Below are positions 1-9,921 of a DNA stretch of 64,000 nt, piece after piece; position 1 is the first letter of the stretch, and each line of letters starts with the position of its first letter. The position numbers were made by a program, and so were the translations under genes. The stretch covers positions 1-64,000 of the forward strand of contig NZ_JAATOO010000013.1 of the NCBI RefSeq assembly GCF_011806575.1, read 5' to 3'. The DNA comes from Vibrio hepatarius. GTDB taxonomy: Bacteria; Pseudomonadota; Gammaproteobacteria; Enterobacterales; Vibrionaceae. The notes under the pieces were generated by a model. The model saw only the letters and a program-made list of their open reading frames with translations. It had not been told where the DNA came from and did no database searches.

Positions 1-1
1 A

Positions 2-673
2 CAATACAACGCACTTTCAGCAGAAACCCCTCCAGTAGCTGCGACAGCTGAAAATAATGGCAGTGCCGGAATCATCGGTAATCCTCAAGATACGAACAGC
101 GCAACGTCATTGCAAAATGAGTTTATCACCATGATGGTTGCGCAAATTCAAAACCAAGATCCTTTGAATCCACTCGATGGTACCGAATATGTCAGCCAGC
201 TAGCGCAATTTTCACAGGTGCAAAGCATGGAGAATATGTCGGGATTGATGCAAAACAGCATGGTGCGACTCGATAACATGCAAGTGTTGTCGACCGCGGG
301 GCTGGTAGGTCAAACCGTCTATGTGTCCTCGAATGAATTTGATCTGGGTGAAAAAGTTCAAAACGGCAAGATTGCTCTCGACAATGCTTCTAACCAAGTC
401 ACGCTGATGGTGGTAGATGAATATGGTCAGTCAACCAAAGTTCCTTTGGGGGCGCACTCAGCCGGAGATGTAGAGTTCGCTATTGATCCTGCAAAACTTG
501 GCCTAAAACCAGGCAAATACACTGTTACGGTAGAAGGTCAGGAAAGCTCAAATGTGCTATTGGCTGGCTCGGTAGAACAAGTTCGAATTCCAAGCTCAGG
601 TGGTGCTTCTCTCATCAACGTTGATGGTGTTGGCAGCGTTCCTTTTTATGAAATCACTCAGTTTGGTGCATAA
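2..673 (+). CDS. flgD: FlgD, lateral flagellar hook-capping (scaffold) protein, 5' partial
   Basis: FlgD caps the growing hook and guides polymerisation of the hook protein FlgE. The reading frame is open from the left edge of the window, so the gene begins upstream; the TTG at 110 is internal. The conserved N-terminal FlgD signature (FITMMVAQIQNQDPLNPLD, then a Gln-rich helix ending FSQVQSMENM) is followed by a beta-rich C-terminal half typical of the FlgD Tudor/Fn3 region. It is the first visible gene of a flgD-flgL operon and flgE follows after 24 bases. The association with the lateral rather than the polar system is inferred from the lafK/lafTU-type genes downstream. Confidence 0.95.
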   Translation, partial: QYNALSAETPPVAATAENNGSAGIIGNPQDTNSATSLQNEFITMMVAQIQNQDPLNPLDGTEYVSQLAQFSQVQSMENMSGLMQNSMVRLDNMQVLSTAGLVGQTVYVSSNEFDLGEKVQNGKIALDNASNQVTLMVVDEYGQSTKVPLGAHSAGDVEFAIDPAKLGLKPGKYTVTVEGQESSNVLLAGSVEQVRIPSSGGASLINVDGVGSVPFYEITQFGA

Positions 674-697
674 CTAAATCAATAAAAGAGGTTAGTA

Positions 698-1894
698 ATG
701 AGTTTTAACATCGCACTTAGTGGTCTGGATTCGACCAATAAAGAATTGAACACCATCAGCAACAACATCGCCAACGCTTCAACATCTGGCTTTAAAGGAG
801 CACGTACTGAATTTGCTGCAGTTTATAACGGTATGCAACCGGGCGGCGTTGAAGTGGCTTCAATATCACAAAACTTCGACAAAAATGGTTCAATCACTGG
901 TACTGGCCGAGCCATGGATATGGCGATTAATGGCAGCGGTTTCTTTGTGACGAAAGACAGTATGGGGCAACTTTTGTACACCCGTTCCGGTGTATTTAAT
1001 ACTGATAAAAACAACTTCATTACTGGCAATAATGGTGCAAAACTGCAAGGGTACAGCGTTGATACTAATGGCGAATTGTTATCCGGCTCGGTTGGCGATA
1101 TCAAGGTTTCGACCTCGTCTCTAGAAGCGAAAGCAACCAACAAGATAGATTTTGTGGCGAATTTTGATGCCAGCGCTAAAGTCGTGGATCAAACTCAATA
1201 TCCGTTTGATCCTAACAATTCCAACTCTTTCAATTCTTCCTACACCACGAAAGTATACGACTCACTGGGTAATGCCCATAACGTAACTCAATACTTTACC
1301 AAAACGGCAGACAACACTTGGAAAGTGAGTGTCCAGGTCGATGGTAGCAAAAAACCAGTGTCTACAGTGCCAGTGAAGTTTAAAACCGATGGAACATTGG
1401 AGTCTCCTAAAGGTTCTTACAAGGTTTCATTCCCAGCGGCTGGTGCGGAGCCATTGAACATTGATATTAGCTTGAAAGGAAGCACACAGTTTGGTGCTGC
1501 GTTTGGCGTAAGTACCAACAACGCAAATGGCCATACCTCTGGCGAGCTAACGGGCGTTCGTGTGGAAGACAACGGCATGGTTTACGCCACCTATGACAAT
1601 GGTGAATCTCAGCGACAAGGTCAGGTGGTATTAGCCAATTTCGCTGACCCACAAGGTTTGTCCAAAGTCAATGATACCGCTTGGACACAAAGCTTTAGCT
1701 CAGGAGCCCCGATCATGGGTATTCCGGGGATGGGGTCTCTGGGGGAATTAGCGCCAGGGTCGTTGGAAGGATCTAATGTCGATTTAACCAGCGAGTTGGT
1801 CTCTTTGATGACAGCACAGCGTAATTACCAAGCGAATGCGAAAACGATTTCGACTGGCGACAAGCTGACTCAAGCTCTGTTTAACGCGATTTAA
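698..1894 (+). CDS. flgE: FlgE, flagellar hook protein
   Basis: This is the structural subunit of the hook, the universal joint between rod and filament. The N-terminus carries the rod/hook signature (MSFNIALSGLDSTNKELN, then NNIANASTSGFK). The C-terminus has the conserved coiled-coil segment SNVDLTSELVSLMTAQRNYQANAKTI shared by axial proteins. At 398 residues it is about the usual length for FlgE. The start is preceded by AGAGG at a normal distance. It lies between flgD and flgF in standard order. Confidence 0.95.
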   Translation: MSFNIALSGLDSTNKELNTISNNIANASTSGFKGARTEFAAVYNGMQPGGVEVASISQNFDKNGSITGTGRAMDMAINGSGFFVTKDSMGQLLYTRSGVFNTDKNNFITGNNGAKLQGYSVDTNGELLSGSVGDIKVSTSSLEAKATNKIDFVANFDASAKVVDQTQYPFDPNNSNSFNSSYTTKVYDSLGNAHNVTQYFTKTADNTWKVSVQVDGSKKPVSTVPVKFKTDGTLESPKGSYKVSFPAAGAEPLNIDISLKGSTQFGAAFGVSTNNANGHTSGELTGVRVEDNGMVYATYDNGESQRQGQVVLANFADPQGLSKVNDTAWTQSFSSGAPIMGIPGMGSLGELAPGSLEGSNVDLTSELVSLMTAQRNYQANAKTISTGDKLTQALFNAI

Positions 1895-1905
1895 CGGAGC
1901 TTCGT

Positions 1906-2637
1906 ATGGATAGCTTGTTATTTACCGCGACCTCGGGGGCCAGCCGAGTTTTAAAAGCGCAACATGTGCATTCGAACAACTTATCGAATGCGGATACTGC
2001 GGGTTTCCGAGCGGACATGGAACGTGCGGAAAGTTTTCAGTTATACGGTGCGGGCTTTGATGGGCGCACTATGGTAGTGACCAACTCAGCAACAACGCGG
2101 TTTGATTCTGGTGATGTCATAAAAACCGGTCGTCCATTAGATGTCGCCATCATTGGCGAAGGCTATCTCACGGTCGAAGCTCCGCAAGGAGGTGAAGCGT
2201 ATACCCGAGCAGGTAACATCAAGGTAGATGCATTTGGTGCGATGACTATTAACGGATTTCCAGTATTGGATGAAAACGGTCCCATGGTATTGCCGGAATA
2301 TCAGAAAATCGAAATTGGCGAGCGTGGTCAAGTGTCGGTGATCCCACCAGGTGGTGGAGCAAAAATAGAAGTAGGCGCATTAAAGTTGACCAAACCACCC
2401 ATTGACCAACTTCAGAAAGAGAGCGATAGCCTGTTACATAACGTGAATGGCGAACCTTTCCCTGTCGATGAAACTGTGCAGCTTGTTCCTGAGCATGTTG
2501 AGGGCAGTAATGTTTCAGCAGTGGATGAATTGCTCAGCGTAATGTCTCTTACTCGTAACTTTGAAATGCAAGTACGCATGATGAAGAGCGCAGAAACACT
2601 AGCACAAGCAGGCAACAAATTAATGGCGGCGGGGTAA
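1906..2637 (+). CDS. flgF: FlgF, proximal rod protein
   Basis: A rod subunit of the flagellar axial family. The N-terminal segment contains the SNNLSNADTAGFRADME signature, and the C-terminus contains GSNVSAVDELLSVMSLTRNFEMQVRMMK, both typical of the FlgE/F/G group. At 243 residues the length is standard for FlgF. It starts 12 bases after the flgE stop, with GGAG just ahead, and is followed by flgG after 27 bases, consistent with one transcript. Confidence 0.94.
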   Translation: MDSLLFTATSGASRVLKAQHVHSNNLSNADTAGFRADMERAESFQLYGAGFDGRTMVVTNSATTRFDSGDVIKTGRPLDVAIIGEGYLTVEAPQGGEAYTRAGNIKVDAFGAMTINGFPVLDENGPMVLPEYQKIEIGERGQVSVIPPGGGAKIEVGALKLTKPPIDQLQKESDSLLHNVNGEPFPVDETVQLVPEHVEGSNVSAVDELLSVMSLTRNFEMQVRMMKSAETLAQAGNKLMAAG

Positions 2638-2664
2638 ACCTCGCCTATTAAAGGAGATTTACTA

Positions 2665-3450
2665 ATGCACTCAGCTTTATGGGTAAGTAAAACCGGGATG
2701 GCAGCACAAGACACTAAGATGACTGCCATTTCTAATAACTTAGCAAACGTCAACACGGCTGGCTTTAAGCGTGATCGTGTGGTGTTTGAAGACTTGTTCT
2801 ACAGCATTCAACGTCAACCAGGTGCTCAAGTTGATCAGGTAAACGAACTGCCCACTGGTGTGCAGTTAGGTAGTGGTGTCCGTGTGGTTGGTACACAGAA
2901 AGTATTTACTCAGGGCAACGCACAAAATACCGCACAAGAGTTGGATTTAGCGGTAATGGGTCAGGGGTTCTTCCAGATTGAAAACTCAGACGGTCAGATC
3001 ATGTACACCCGTAATGGTCAGTTCCATGTCAACTCTGAAGGATTAATGGTGAACAGCCAAGGCTTACCGTTAGAACCACAAATTCAAATTCCAGATAACG
3101 TCGTTTCACTGTCGATTGGTGTTGACGGTACAGTCTCGGCAACAACAGCCGGGGATTCAGCGCCACAGCAGTTAGGTCAAATCACTTTAGCGAAATTCAT
3201 TAATCCGGCGGGTTTAGAAGCCGTGGGTGGCAATCTATTTCGAGAAACGGATGCCAGTGGTCTCGCTGAAGAACTGGTTGCTGGTCAAGATGGCACTGGC
3301 AGCATTAAGCAAGGTGCACTAGAAGGTTCAAATGTGCAGGTTGTTGAAGAGATGGTTGACATGATCACAACTCAGCGAGCCTACGAAATGAACGCTAAAG
3401 TGGTTTCTGCCACTGACGACATGCTCAAATTTGTTGCGCAATCTGTGTAA
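2665..3450 (+). CDS. flgG: FlgG, distal rod protein
   Basis: Distal rod subunit of the flagellar basal body. It has the N-terminal TKMTAISNNLANVNTAGFKR signature and the C-terminal EGSNVQVVEEMVDMITTQRA segment that defines FlgG among the axial proteins. The 261-residue length is typical. AAAGGAG lies upstream of the ATG. It sits between flgF and flgH, as in most flg operons. Confidence 0.95.
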   Translation: MHSALWVSKTGMAAQDTKMTAISNNLANVNTAGFKRDRVVFEDLFYSIQRQPGAQVDQVNELPTGVQLGSGVRVVGTQKVFTQGNAQNTAQELDLAVMGQGFFQIENSDGQIMYTRNGQFHVNSEGLMVNSQGLPLEPQIQIPDNVVSLSIGVDGTVSATTAGDSAPQQLGQITLAKFINPAGLEAVGGNLFRETDASGLAEELVAGQDGTGSIKQGALEGSNVQVVEEMVDMITTQRAYEMNAKVVSATDDMLKFVAQSV

Positions 3451-3479
3451 GTAATCTGGTGATGATGAAGGAAAAAGCA

Positions 3480-4151
3480 ATGAAATGGCTTATTAAGAGC
3501 TGGGCAGTGGCCGTCGTGTTGTTGGCAGGCTGTGCATGGCGTCAGGAGTTTGTTCCACCTGAGCCAGGTACAGAAGAATATGCGCCGCCAAAGTTGGATT
3601 ATTCCTTACCGGAAGCCAAATCAGGTAGCCTTTATCGTCATCAATATTCAATGACATTGTTTCAGGATCGCCGCGCCTACCGCGTTGGCGATATTCTTAC
3701 TGTACAGCTTTCAGAAGAGACAGAATCAAGTAAAAAAGCAGGCACAAAGTATGGGAAGGGCTCAAAGGTCAATTTTGCAGCACCAACAATTGGCAATGCT
3801 AAATTGGAAGACTTAGCCGTGGGTCTGGATAGTGAACGTAACTTTGATGGCAGCGCATCCAGCTCTCAGGGTAATAAACTGCAAGGTGCGATTACCGTCA
3901 CTGTTCGTGAAGTGTTGCCCAATGGCGTATTACGTATCAGTGGAGAAAAGTGGTTGAGTCTCAATCAAGGCGATGAGTTTATTCGTCTGACGGGTATTGT
4001 GCGCGTGGACGATATCAGCCGAAATAACCAAGTTTCTTCTCTGCGAATCGGTGATGCACGCATTACTTATGCAGGTCGAGGCGTACTGGCAGACAGCAAT
4101 ACGCCAGGTTGGCTTACTCAGTTCTTCAACAGCCCATGGGTACCATTCTAA
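3480..4151 (+). CDS. flgH: FlgH, L-ring lipoprotein
   Basis: The outer-membrane L-ring protein, which acts with FlgI as a bushing around the rod. In-frame starts exist at 3459 (GTG), 3462 and 3465, but the ATG at 3480 has AAGGA at 3468-3472 and gives a clean lipoprotein signal ending in the lipobox LLAGC. The predicted product is 223 residues. The body contains [15 protein letters not shown] and the C-terminal GILRVDDI-type segment (here [19 protein letters not shown]) of the FlgH family. The stop overlaps the flgI start as TAATG. Confidence 0.93.
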   Translation: MKWLIKSWAVAVVLLAGCAWRQEFVPPEPGTEEYAPPKLDYSLPEAKSGSLYRHQYSMTLFQDRRAYRVGDILTVQLSEETESSKKAGTKYGKGSKVNFAAPTIGNAKLEDLAVGLDSERNFDGSASSSQGNKLQGAITVTVREVLPNGVLRISGEKWLSLNQGDEFIRLTGIVRVDDISRNNQVSSLRIGDARITYAGRGVLADSNTPGWLTQFFNSPWVPF

Positions 4152-5272
4152 TGAAGCAACACAAAGCATTTTTTTCCTCTTGCCTGATGGTACTGACATT
4201 AGGTTTTGCGCCGACTTCACAAGCTAAAGTGGAAATTCCGATCATGGATCTGGTTGATGTACAGGGGATCCGAGAAAACCAATTAGTAGGTTATGGTCTA
4301 GTGGTCGGTTTAGATGGGCAGGGTGACCGTAATCAAGTGAAATTCACGGCGCAATCCATCACCAACATGCTGCGTCAATTTGGCGTGCAGATTGACGATA
4401 ATATGGATCCGAAACTCCGCAACGTGGCATCAGTCAGTGTTACCGCGACTGTTGATCCAATGGCGGGGCCGGGGCAAACGTTGGATGTGGTGGTGTCCTC
4501 CATTGGTGATGCGAAAAGCCTTCGTGGTGGTACGTTACTGCTTACCCCGCTGCGAGGCATCGATGGTGAGTTGTACGCCGTAGCACAAGGCAATGTCGTT
4601 GTCGGAGGGGTGTCTGCTGAAGGGAAAACTGGTTCCAAAGTTGCGGTTAACACCCCAACAGCTGGCCGGATACCTAATGGTGCAACCTTGGAGAGAGAGA
4701 TCTCCACCGATTTTAACAAGCGTGACCAAATTACGTTAAATCTACGTAAGCCGAGTTTTACGACCGCCAAAAATATCGCTCATGAAATCAACAATACGTT
4801 TGGCCCCAATGTCGCGGTATCCGTAAATAAAACAAGTATTAACATGCGAGCCCCTAAGGATACACAGCAACGTGTCGAAATGATGGCAATGTTGGAAGAA
4901 ATGAGCGTTGTTGAAGGTAGAAAACCGGCTCGTGTTGTCTTTAATTCGCGCACCGGTACGGTTGTGATAGGTAAAAACGTCAAGGTGGGTGAAGCCGCGG
5001 TCAGTCACGGTAACTTAACGGTGAGGATCTCTGAATCACAACAAGTGAGTCAGCCGAATGCGTTTGCTGGCGGTGAGACAAAAACTATTGATCAAACCCG
5101 CATTGATGTCAGCGAAGAGCAGAACAGAATGATGATTTGGCCGCCGGGAACGGAGCTGAACACTATTGTTAATGCGATAAATAGTTTAGGTGCGACACCA
5201 ACAGACTTGATGTCAATTTTACAAGCACTGTACGAAGCGGGTGCACTTAACGCAGAGTTAGTGGTGATTTAA
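4151..5272 (+). CDS. flgI: FlgI, P-ring protein
   Basis: The periplasmic P-ring subunit. The ATG at 4151 overlaps the flgH stop by one base and begins a Sec signal peptide ([20 protein letters not shown], cleavage near SQA|KVEIP). A longer in-frame start at 4109 would destroy the signal, so I reject it. The mature part has [20 protein letters not shown] and the family-typical C-terminus [20 protein letters not shown]. The length is about 373 residues, as expected. Confidence 0.94.
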   Translation: MKQHKAFFSSCLMVLTLGFAPTSQAKVEIPIMDLVDVQGIRENQLVGYGLVVGLDGQGDRNQVKFTAQSITNMLRQFGVQIDDNMDPKLRNVASVSVTATVDPMAGPGQTLDVVVSSIGDAKSLRGGTLLLTPLRGIDGELYAVAQGNVVVGGVSAEGKTGSKVAVNTPTAGRIPNGATLEREISTDFNKRDQITLNLRKPSFTTAKNIAHEINNTFGPNVAVSVNKTSINMRAPKDTQQRVEMMAMLEEMSVVEGRKPARVVFNSRTGTVVIGKNVKVGEAAVSHGNLTVRISESQQVSQPNAFAGGETKTIDQTRIDVSEEQNRMMIWPPGTELNTIVNAINSLGATPTDLMSILQALYEAGALNAELVVI

Positions 5273-5285
5273 GGAGCAACCAGGG

Positions 5286-5843
5286 ATGAAGTTCAACAAT
5301 GTAAAAGACCAAGCGCAGCTCAACTCGATGCTGTATTACGACAACAATGCCCTAGCCACTATCAAGCACAGCAGCGATAAGCAAGGTTCATTAGAAGTCG
5401 CCGCTGGTCAGTTTGAAGCGATGTTTTTGCAGATGGTATTGCGACAAATGCGCAGCAGTAGCGACGTCTTGGCAGATAAAAACAGCCCATTTTCCAGCCA
5501 ACAGCAAGGCGTATTTCGCGATATGTACGATGGGCAGCTCAGCCTTGAACTGGCGAGGAAACAAAATTCAGGTATCGCCAATATGCTGGTGCAGCAACTC
5601 AGCCCTTCCATAAGGGAGATGTCTTTCAAGACATCGCGAGGTGTGTTGCCAGCAAACGATGAAACCCCATCGCCGTTGACAATCTCTGAATCCAAATCAC
5701 AACTTGATATGGAAGATGGCGAAATGAATGTGGACGTGATTAATTCTCCCCAGTATGCCGTCGCTTCAATACAACAAGTGCTCGGTGAAGCGGGGATGAC
5801 CACTGCTTTTACTCAACCTCTGAATAAGAAAATGGGACTGTAA
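5286..5843 (+). CDS. flgJ: FlgJ, rod-cap protein without the muramidase domain
   Basis: Rod-capping/rod-binding protein. Residues about 35-105 form the FlgJ rod-binding domain (EVAAGQFEAMFLQMVLRQMR, later FRDMYDGQLSLELARK). At 185 residues it lacks the C-terminal glucosaminidase domain of the roughly 310-residue FlgJ of polar and enteric flagella, so a separate peptidoglycan hydrolase must open the wall. Short single-domain FlgJ is known in lateral systems. It follows flgI after 13 bases, and the flgK ATG comes directly after its stop. Confidence 0.93.
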   Translation: MKFNNVKDQAQLNSMLYYDNNALATIKHSSDKQGSLEVAAGQFEAMFLQMVLRQMRSSSDVLADKNSPFSSQQQGVFRDMYDGQLSLELARKQNSGIANMLVQQLSPSIREMSFKTSRGVLPANDETPSPLTISESKSQLDMEDGEMNVDVINSPQYAVASIQQVLGEAGMTTAFTQPLNKKMGL

Positions 5844-7217
5844 ATGAATATTGTCAATATTGCCCTTTCTGGCTTAAACGCTAACCGAGTTGCGTTGGAT
5901 GTAACGGCGCAGAACGTAGCGAACATCAACACTCCGGGGTTCAGTCGTCAACAGGCCATCATGACTTCTGTTGGTGGTGGAAAGTATGAAAAACAAAGTC
6001 CGGGTATGGGAGTGGAAGTCAGCAGTGTTCGACGTATTACCGATCAGTTTTTGGTCAAACAAACTTGGTCCACAAATAGTTTGGCATCTTATGCATCGGA
6101 CTATATGAACAGCATGAGCAAGTTAGAAAACACGTTAGGAGCTGATGGCCTCAATATTTCTGCAGGACTGGATACCTTATTTTCGGCGCTCAATGACGCA
6201 ACAGTAAAGCCAGAATCTATTCCATATCGTCAGCAAATCATCAATGAATCAGAGGCGTTGGCGCGCAGATTTAATGCTCTGTCTGAGTCGATGAACAACC
6301 AACATAAAAACATAAATGATCAGCGTATGGCAGCGGTGAAGCATGCAAATAGCCTGATGGTGAACATCGCTAAAATCAATAAACAGATTACTGAAATGGA
6401 AGGCACAGACGGAAATCCAGCTCAATTGATGGATAAGCGTGATGAACTCATTGGTGAACTGTCACAAGTGATTGAAGTGAAAACCACCGACCAACTGGAT
6501 GGAAGCATTCAGGTGACTTTAGCCTCTGGTCAGCCACTGGTGATGGGAGGTGAATATGGACAATTAAAAGCGATTCCCGATCCAGATGATCCTCAGTTAG
6601 CCGATTTGCATGTGAAGTTTGGTGAACAGAGTTTAGTCATTTCTGGTTCAGTAGGTGGTCGACTTGGGGCAATTAATGATTATCAGAACCAGATCTTAAA
6701 ACCGAATCAGGTTGCCATTAATGATATGGCGAAAGCGCTTGCTGATGAATTTAATGCTGCGCTCGCAACCGGAACGGATCTGAACAAAAAACCAGGTAAA
6801 CCACTCTTTAGTTACGATCCTGCTAACCCTGCGTCAAGTCTGAATATTACTGATATTAAGCCGAAACAACTGGCTTTGTCGGGTGATGATACCCCCGGGA
6901 ATGGGGATGTACTTAAGAAGCTAATTGCCATCGGGAATAAGCCTGTCGCTATCACTGGCTTTGGTAACATCAGCATCAATGACGCATTCACTTCGATGGT
7001 CGGAGAAACGGCAATCAAAGCGCGTCAGGCTGATTCAGATTATCAAACTAGAACATCAATGAACCAACAAGCTATTGAGTCGAGAAATAATGTTAGTGCA
7101 GTGAATAGTGATGAAGAGGCGGCTAACCTGATGACATTTGCAAATGCGTACAACGCCAACATGAAAGTGATCAGCACAGCGAACCAGCTGTTCAATTCTG
7201 TATTGCAGTTATTTTAA
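5844..7217 (+). CDS. flgK: FlgK, hook-filament junction protein HAP1
   Basis: The first hook-associated protein, at the hook-filament junction. The N-terminus MNIVNIALSGLNANRVALDV with NVANINTPGFSRQQ and the C-terminal segment ending NAYNANMKVISTANQLFN are diagnostic of FlgK. The 457-residue length is on the short side for the family, which often reaches about 550, because of a small central domain. It abuts flgJ and is 12 bases from flgL. Confidence 0.94.
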   Translation: MNIVNIALSGLNANRVALDVTAQNVANINTPGFSRQQAIMTSVGGGKYEKQSPGMGVEVSSVRRITDQFLVKQTWSTNSLASYASDYMNSMSKLENTLGADGLNISAGLDTLFSALNDATVKPESIPYRQQIINESEALARRFNALSESMNNQHKNINDQRMAAVKHANSLMVNIAKINKQITEMEGTDGNPAQLMDKRDELIGELSQVIEVKTTDQLDGSIQVTLASGQPLVMGGEYGQLKAIPDPDDPQLADLHVKFGEQSLVISGSVGGRLGAINDYQNQILKPNQVAINDMAKALADEFNAALATGTDLNKKPGKPLFSYDPANPASSLNITDIKPKQLALSGDDTPGNGDVLKKLIAIGNKPVAITGFGNISINDAFTSMVGETAIKARQADSDYQTRTSMNQQAIESRNNVSAVNSDEEAANLMTFANAYNANMKVISTANQLFNSVLQLF

Positions 7218-7229
7218 AAGGAACTCAAG

Positions 7230-8129
7230 ATGAGAATCAGTGATACACAATTCAGCCAAATGATGCTGCAAAGTCTGCAAACTAACAACGCAGGGCTTGG
7301 GAATGTCATGCAGCAGATGTCGACAGGAGAGCGTTTAACGAAGCTTTCTGACGATCCCATGGCCTCTGTTAAATTGCTAAAACTGGATCGTGAAGGCAGT
7401 GCAATCAAGCAGTATCAAGACAACATTAACATGGTGAAAACCACACTCTCGAACCAAGAAGTGCATCTGGAGTCAGTCAGTGAAAGTCTGCAAAGCATGC
7501 GCGAACTTGTACTTTGGGGAGTAAACAGCACGTTAACAGATGAAGATCGCGATGGGATGATTAGCAAGCTGAAGAGTTTGCGTGGCTCGATTGCCTCTTC
7601 TTTTAATGCTCGAGACGAAGATGGACATTATCTATTTTCGGGAACGAAGACAGCTACTGCTGCATTAGACAAAACCGATGCTGGTTATGTTTTTAAAGGC
7701 AATAATGATAAGCGTGTGGTGACGGTAGCGAAAGGTGTAACCGTGGAATCCAATATGACGGCAAAAGATATTCTGGATCTCGGTGGTGGTCATAATGTCC
7801 TCAATCAGATCGATGTGCTGATTAAGGAGTTTGGAAAACCAAGTAAGAATTTTGACGCGAATGTAGACTCTAGTTTGAAAGCAATTGATGATTCGTCGGC
7901 GAATGTACTTGGTGCACTAACGGAGATTGGTGGCCGTCATAATAACCTTGATTTGATGGAGAGTGCACATAGTGAGAACAAGCTGTTTGTCGATAAGGTT
8001 ACTGGTGATCTTTCTAAGTTGGATTACGGTGAAGCATCAGTACGTTTGAGTAATTTCATGGCGGCATTGCAAGCAACGCAAGCGAGCTACGTAAAGATTA
8101 ATGACCTCAACTTATTTGATCGCATTTAA
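7230..8129 (+). CDS. flgL: FlgL, hook-filament junction protein HAP3
   Basis: The second junction protein, related to flagellin. MRISDTQFSQMMLQSLQ followed by the flagellin-like N-terminal coil (MSTGERLTKLSDDPMASVKL) and a C-terminal coil (ASVRLSNFMAALQATQASYVKI) identify FlgL. Its length is 299 residues. GGAAC precedes the ATG. It is the last standard flg gene of the operon and is followed by a lafW-like gene. Confidence 0.94.
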   Translation: MRISDTQFSQMMLQSLQTNNAGLGNVMQQMSTGERLTKLSDDPMASVKLLKLDREGSAIKQYQDNINMVKTTLSNQEVHLESVSESLQSMRELVLWGVNSTLTDEDRDGMISKLKSLRGSIASSFNARDEDGHYLFSGTKTATAALDKTDAGYVFKGNNDKRVVTVAKGVTVESNMTAKDILDLGGGHNVLNQIDVLIKEFGKPSKNFDANVDSSLKAIDDSSANVLGALTEIGGRHNNLDLMESAHSENKLFVDKVTGDLSKLDYGEASVRLSNFMAALQATQASYVKINDLNLFDRI

Positions 8130-8146
8130 GGATAGGAATTTCCAAT

Positions 8147-9187
8147 ATGGTAATGAGCACTGTAGAGGTTAGGCCACATAACATTCGTTTGACAAAGCAT
8201 GGACAGACTTCTGTTGTGCCCACTGGCTCTGCAGATTTAAGCAGTAAGATCTCTCCTCGTCCTATTCTAACTCAGGCTGATACCAGGTTAGCTTATTCTG
8301 TCTCCGGTATGTTGCTGATGCAAAGTGAGCAACATACGACGTCAGCACAAATTGCTTCTAAATCTTTACATTTGATCGGCAAGGAACTGACGGAGATTAA
8401 ACGTGGGTTAACTCAGGCGATGGTGCAGGGGTCACAAAATGTGCCAAGTTTGCAGGAAAATTTAGTCCGCTCAAAACAAAAGATTCATCAGGTTTTGAAC
8501 CAAGCGCGAATTTATGACAAGAAAGTTCTCGATAACGAACTCAATTTTAAACTGGACAGAGCGGATATTCGTCGCTTTTCTATTCAGGGATTAAATGCAC
8601 ATCGTTTGAGTGAAAAAGCAGAGCAAATTCGTCTCGATTTTCCCCAAGCCCAATCGGTAATGGTTCAATTTGATGGCACATCTGATGGAGCGCACACAGT
8701 AAAAATGTTAGACCGCAGTCTAATTGCAATGGGCATGCGAGCTTCACTGGCAGAAGACGGTACTATTGTGTTTGAGGTGCAAGAGAGTGCTTATCAGAAA
8801 ATGCAGCAAAAAGTGTATGTCACTGGAGAAGGGAACCGTTTCCCGGCGGGGCAACCCAATGCACTTAAATTGAAAGCAGAACCCGAAGGTATAGCAGAGT
8901 TACGCTTTGACCTCGGCTCACGTGATGGAATCAGGCAAAGCATCGCGAAAGTGAATCAGCATTTGAGCCAAGTGCAAACTAGTTTGGAAAAAGTCAGAGC
9001 TTTCTATGGGGAACTGGGGGCACAAATGCAACCAGTGCAAAATCAAAGCCGCTTGCTTTCTACAGACGAAGTCGCTGCAAAACTAAAAGGTATCATATCG
9101 GCTTCTTATCAATTCAATTCGACTTTCCAAGCTCTCAATGCTCAAGCTAATGTTCGTCGTCACATGGTTGTGGCATTACTAAAATAA
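8147..9187 (+). CDS. lafW: LafW-like putative hook-associated / flagellin-related protein
   Basis: A 346-residue protein encoded 17 bases after flgL. Residues about 55-135 form a long amphipathic helical segment (HTTSAQIASKSLHLIGKELT and following) and the C-terminal 90 residues are again helical with heptad-like spacing, an architecture like flagellin or HAP proteins. The middle is globular. Lateral and Flag-2 clusters encode a hook-associated protein LafW directly after flgL, so position and architecture support that name, but I see no strong sequence signature. It ends the operon just before an intrinsic terminator. Confidence 0.6.
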   Translation: MVMSTVEVRPHNIRLTKHGQTSVVPTGSADLSSKISPRPILTQADTRLAYSVSGMLLMQSEQHTTSAQIASKSLHLIGKELTEIKRGLTQAMVQGSQNVPSLQENLVRSKQKIHQVLNQARIYDKKVLDNELNFKLDRADIRRFSIQGLNAHRLSEKAEQIRLDFPQAQSVMVQFDGTSDGAHTVKMLDRSLIAMGMRASLAEDGTIVFEVQESAYQKMQQKVYVTGEGNRFPAGQPNALKLKAEPEGIAELRFDLGSRDGIRQSIAKVNQHLSQVQTSLEKVRAFYGELGAQMQPVQNQSRLLSTDEVAAKLKGIISASYQFNSTFQALNAQANVRRHMVVALLK

Positions 9188-9241
9188 GTCAGTCTTTTTA
9201 CTACTTAACTTCAGTTCTCATCATAAGCACATCTTTTTCAG

Positions 9242-9267
9242 GCCGACGGATTTGATAGTCGGCTTTT
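9242..9267 (+). terminator. Intrinsic terminator of the flg-lafW operon
   Basis: A perfect stem GCCGAC (9242-9247) / GTCGGC (9258-9263) with a 10-base loop is followed by TTTT. It lies 55 bases after the lafW stop and is the only such structure before the minus-strand genes. Confidence 0.75.
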
Positions 9268-9588
9268 GAGCTATCAACTTCACCGTGAAGAACTAATGCG
9301 GCAGAAAACCTCAATCTCGTTGAATTTCATAAACCGTTGTTCCCGCTTGTTTTATGCTCTGGCCGAGCAGAACAAAGATCCGAGTGCCCGCAGGCAGTTA
9401 CCCTTTGCTATTATGGGTAGCAAACGGTATACAGGTGAAAACCGTATCAAGTCCAAGGATTGAAAACTACTGATTGTTTGTACAATAGGTAGACTTATCA
9501 CCGTAATTTCAACAAAAGGCCAGATGTGTCGCGTTGCCCTAAACGTCAATACCTATACGATTGTTCTCAACGACCGTCTTGTGAAGTA
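9268..9588. other. Intergenic stretch without a recognisable gene
   Basis: A 65-codon plus-strand open frame (9266-9463) covers part of this stretch but overlaps the terminator and shows no family features. I see no RNA gene or repeat here. Confidence 0.4.
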
Positions 9589-9876
9589 TTACACCATAAA
9601 GAAAAAATACAGAAAGTATACAAATGCCAACAGAGTTGCAGAAATCGTCGGGTAGATGATGTAAGAGTCCCGATGACTAGTGTTCTGGAAGCATAAGGAA
9701 AACAACTGGATATTGTAGACAAAGAGTAACAGGCTAATGATGGTGCCACTATTTAATGTAAGGTTGGAAAGCTGTGCCAAGAAAAATGCCAGCAATATAT
9801 AGTCAAGAACGATCAACCATAGAAGGGCTTTTCTCAAACGATCTTTTTGAAGTTTATTGGACGATTGTTGGTTCAT
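9589..9876 (-). CDS. Small hydrophobic membrane protein of unknown function
   Basis: A 95-residue open frame (ATG at 9876) with a short charged N-terminus (NQQSSNKLQKDRLRKA) and three hydrophobic segments, about residues 17-37, 42-60 and 70-92, suggesting three membrane spans. There is no convincing Shine-Dalgarno sequence and I do not recognise a family. It stands alone between the flg-lafW terminator and an ERIC element, at the place where some Flag-2 clusters carry lafZ, but there is no evidence that it is LafZ. It may be non-functional. Confidence 0.4.
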   Translation of the reverse strand: MNQQSSNKLQKDRLRKALLWLIVLDYILLAFFLAQLSNLTLNSGTIISLLLFVYNIQLFSLCFQNTSHRDSYIIYPTISATLLAFVYFLYFFFMV

Positions 9877-9921
9877 AATCAACTCAAACGAAATAACCAG
9901 AGCGCAGGATACCTTAAGCCT

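Noticed and set aside
9266..9463. 65-codon plus-strand open frame after the flg operon
   Set aside because: It overlaps the operon terminator, has no ribosome site and no family features.
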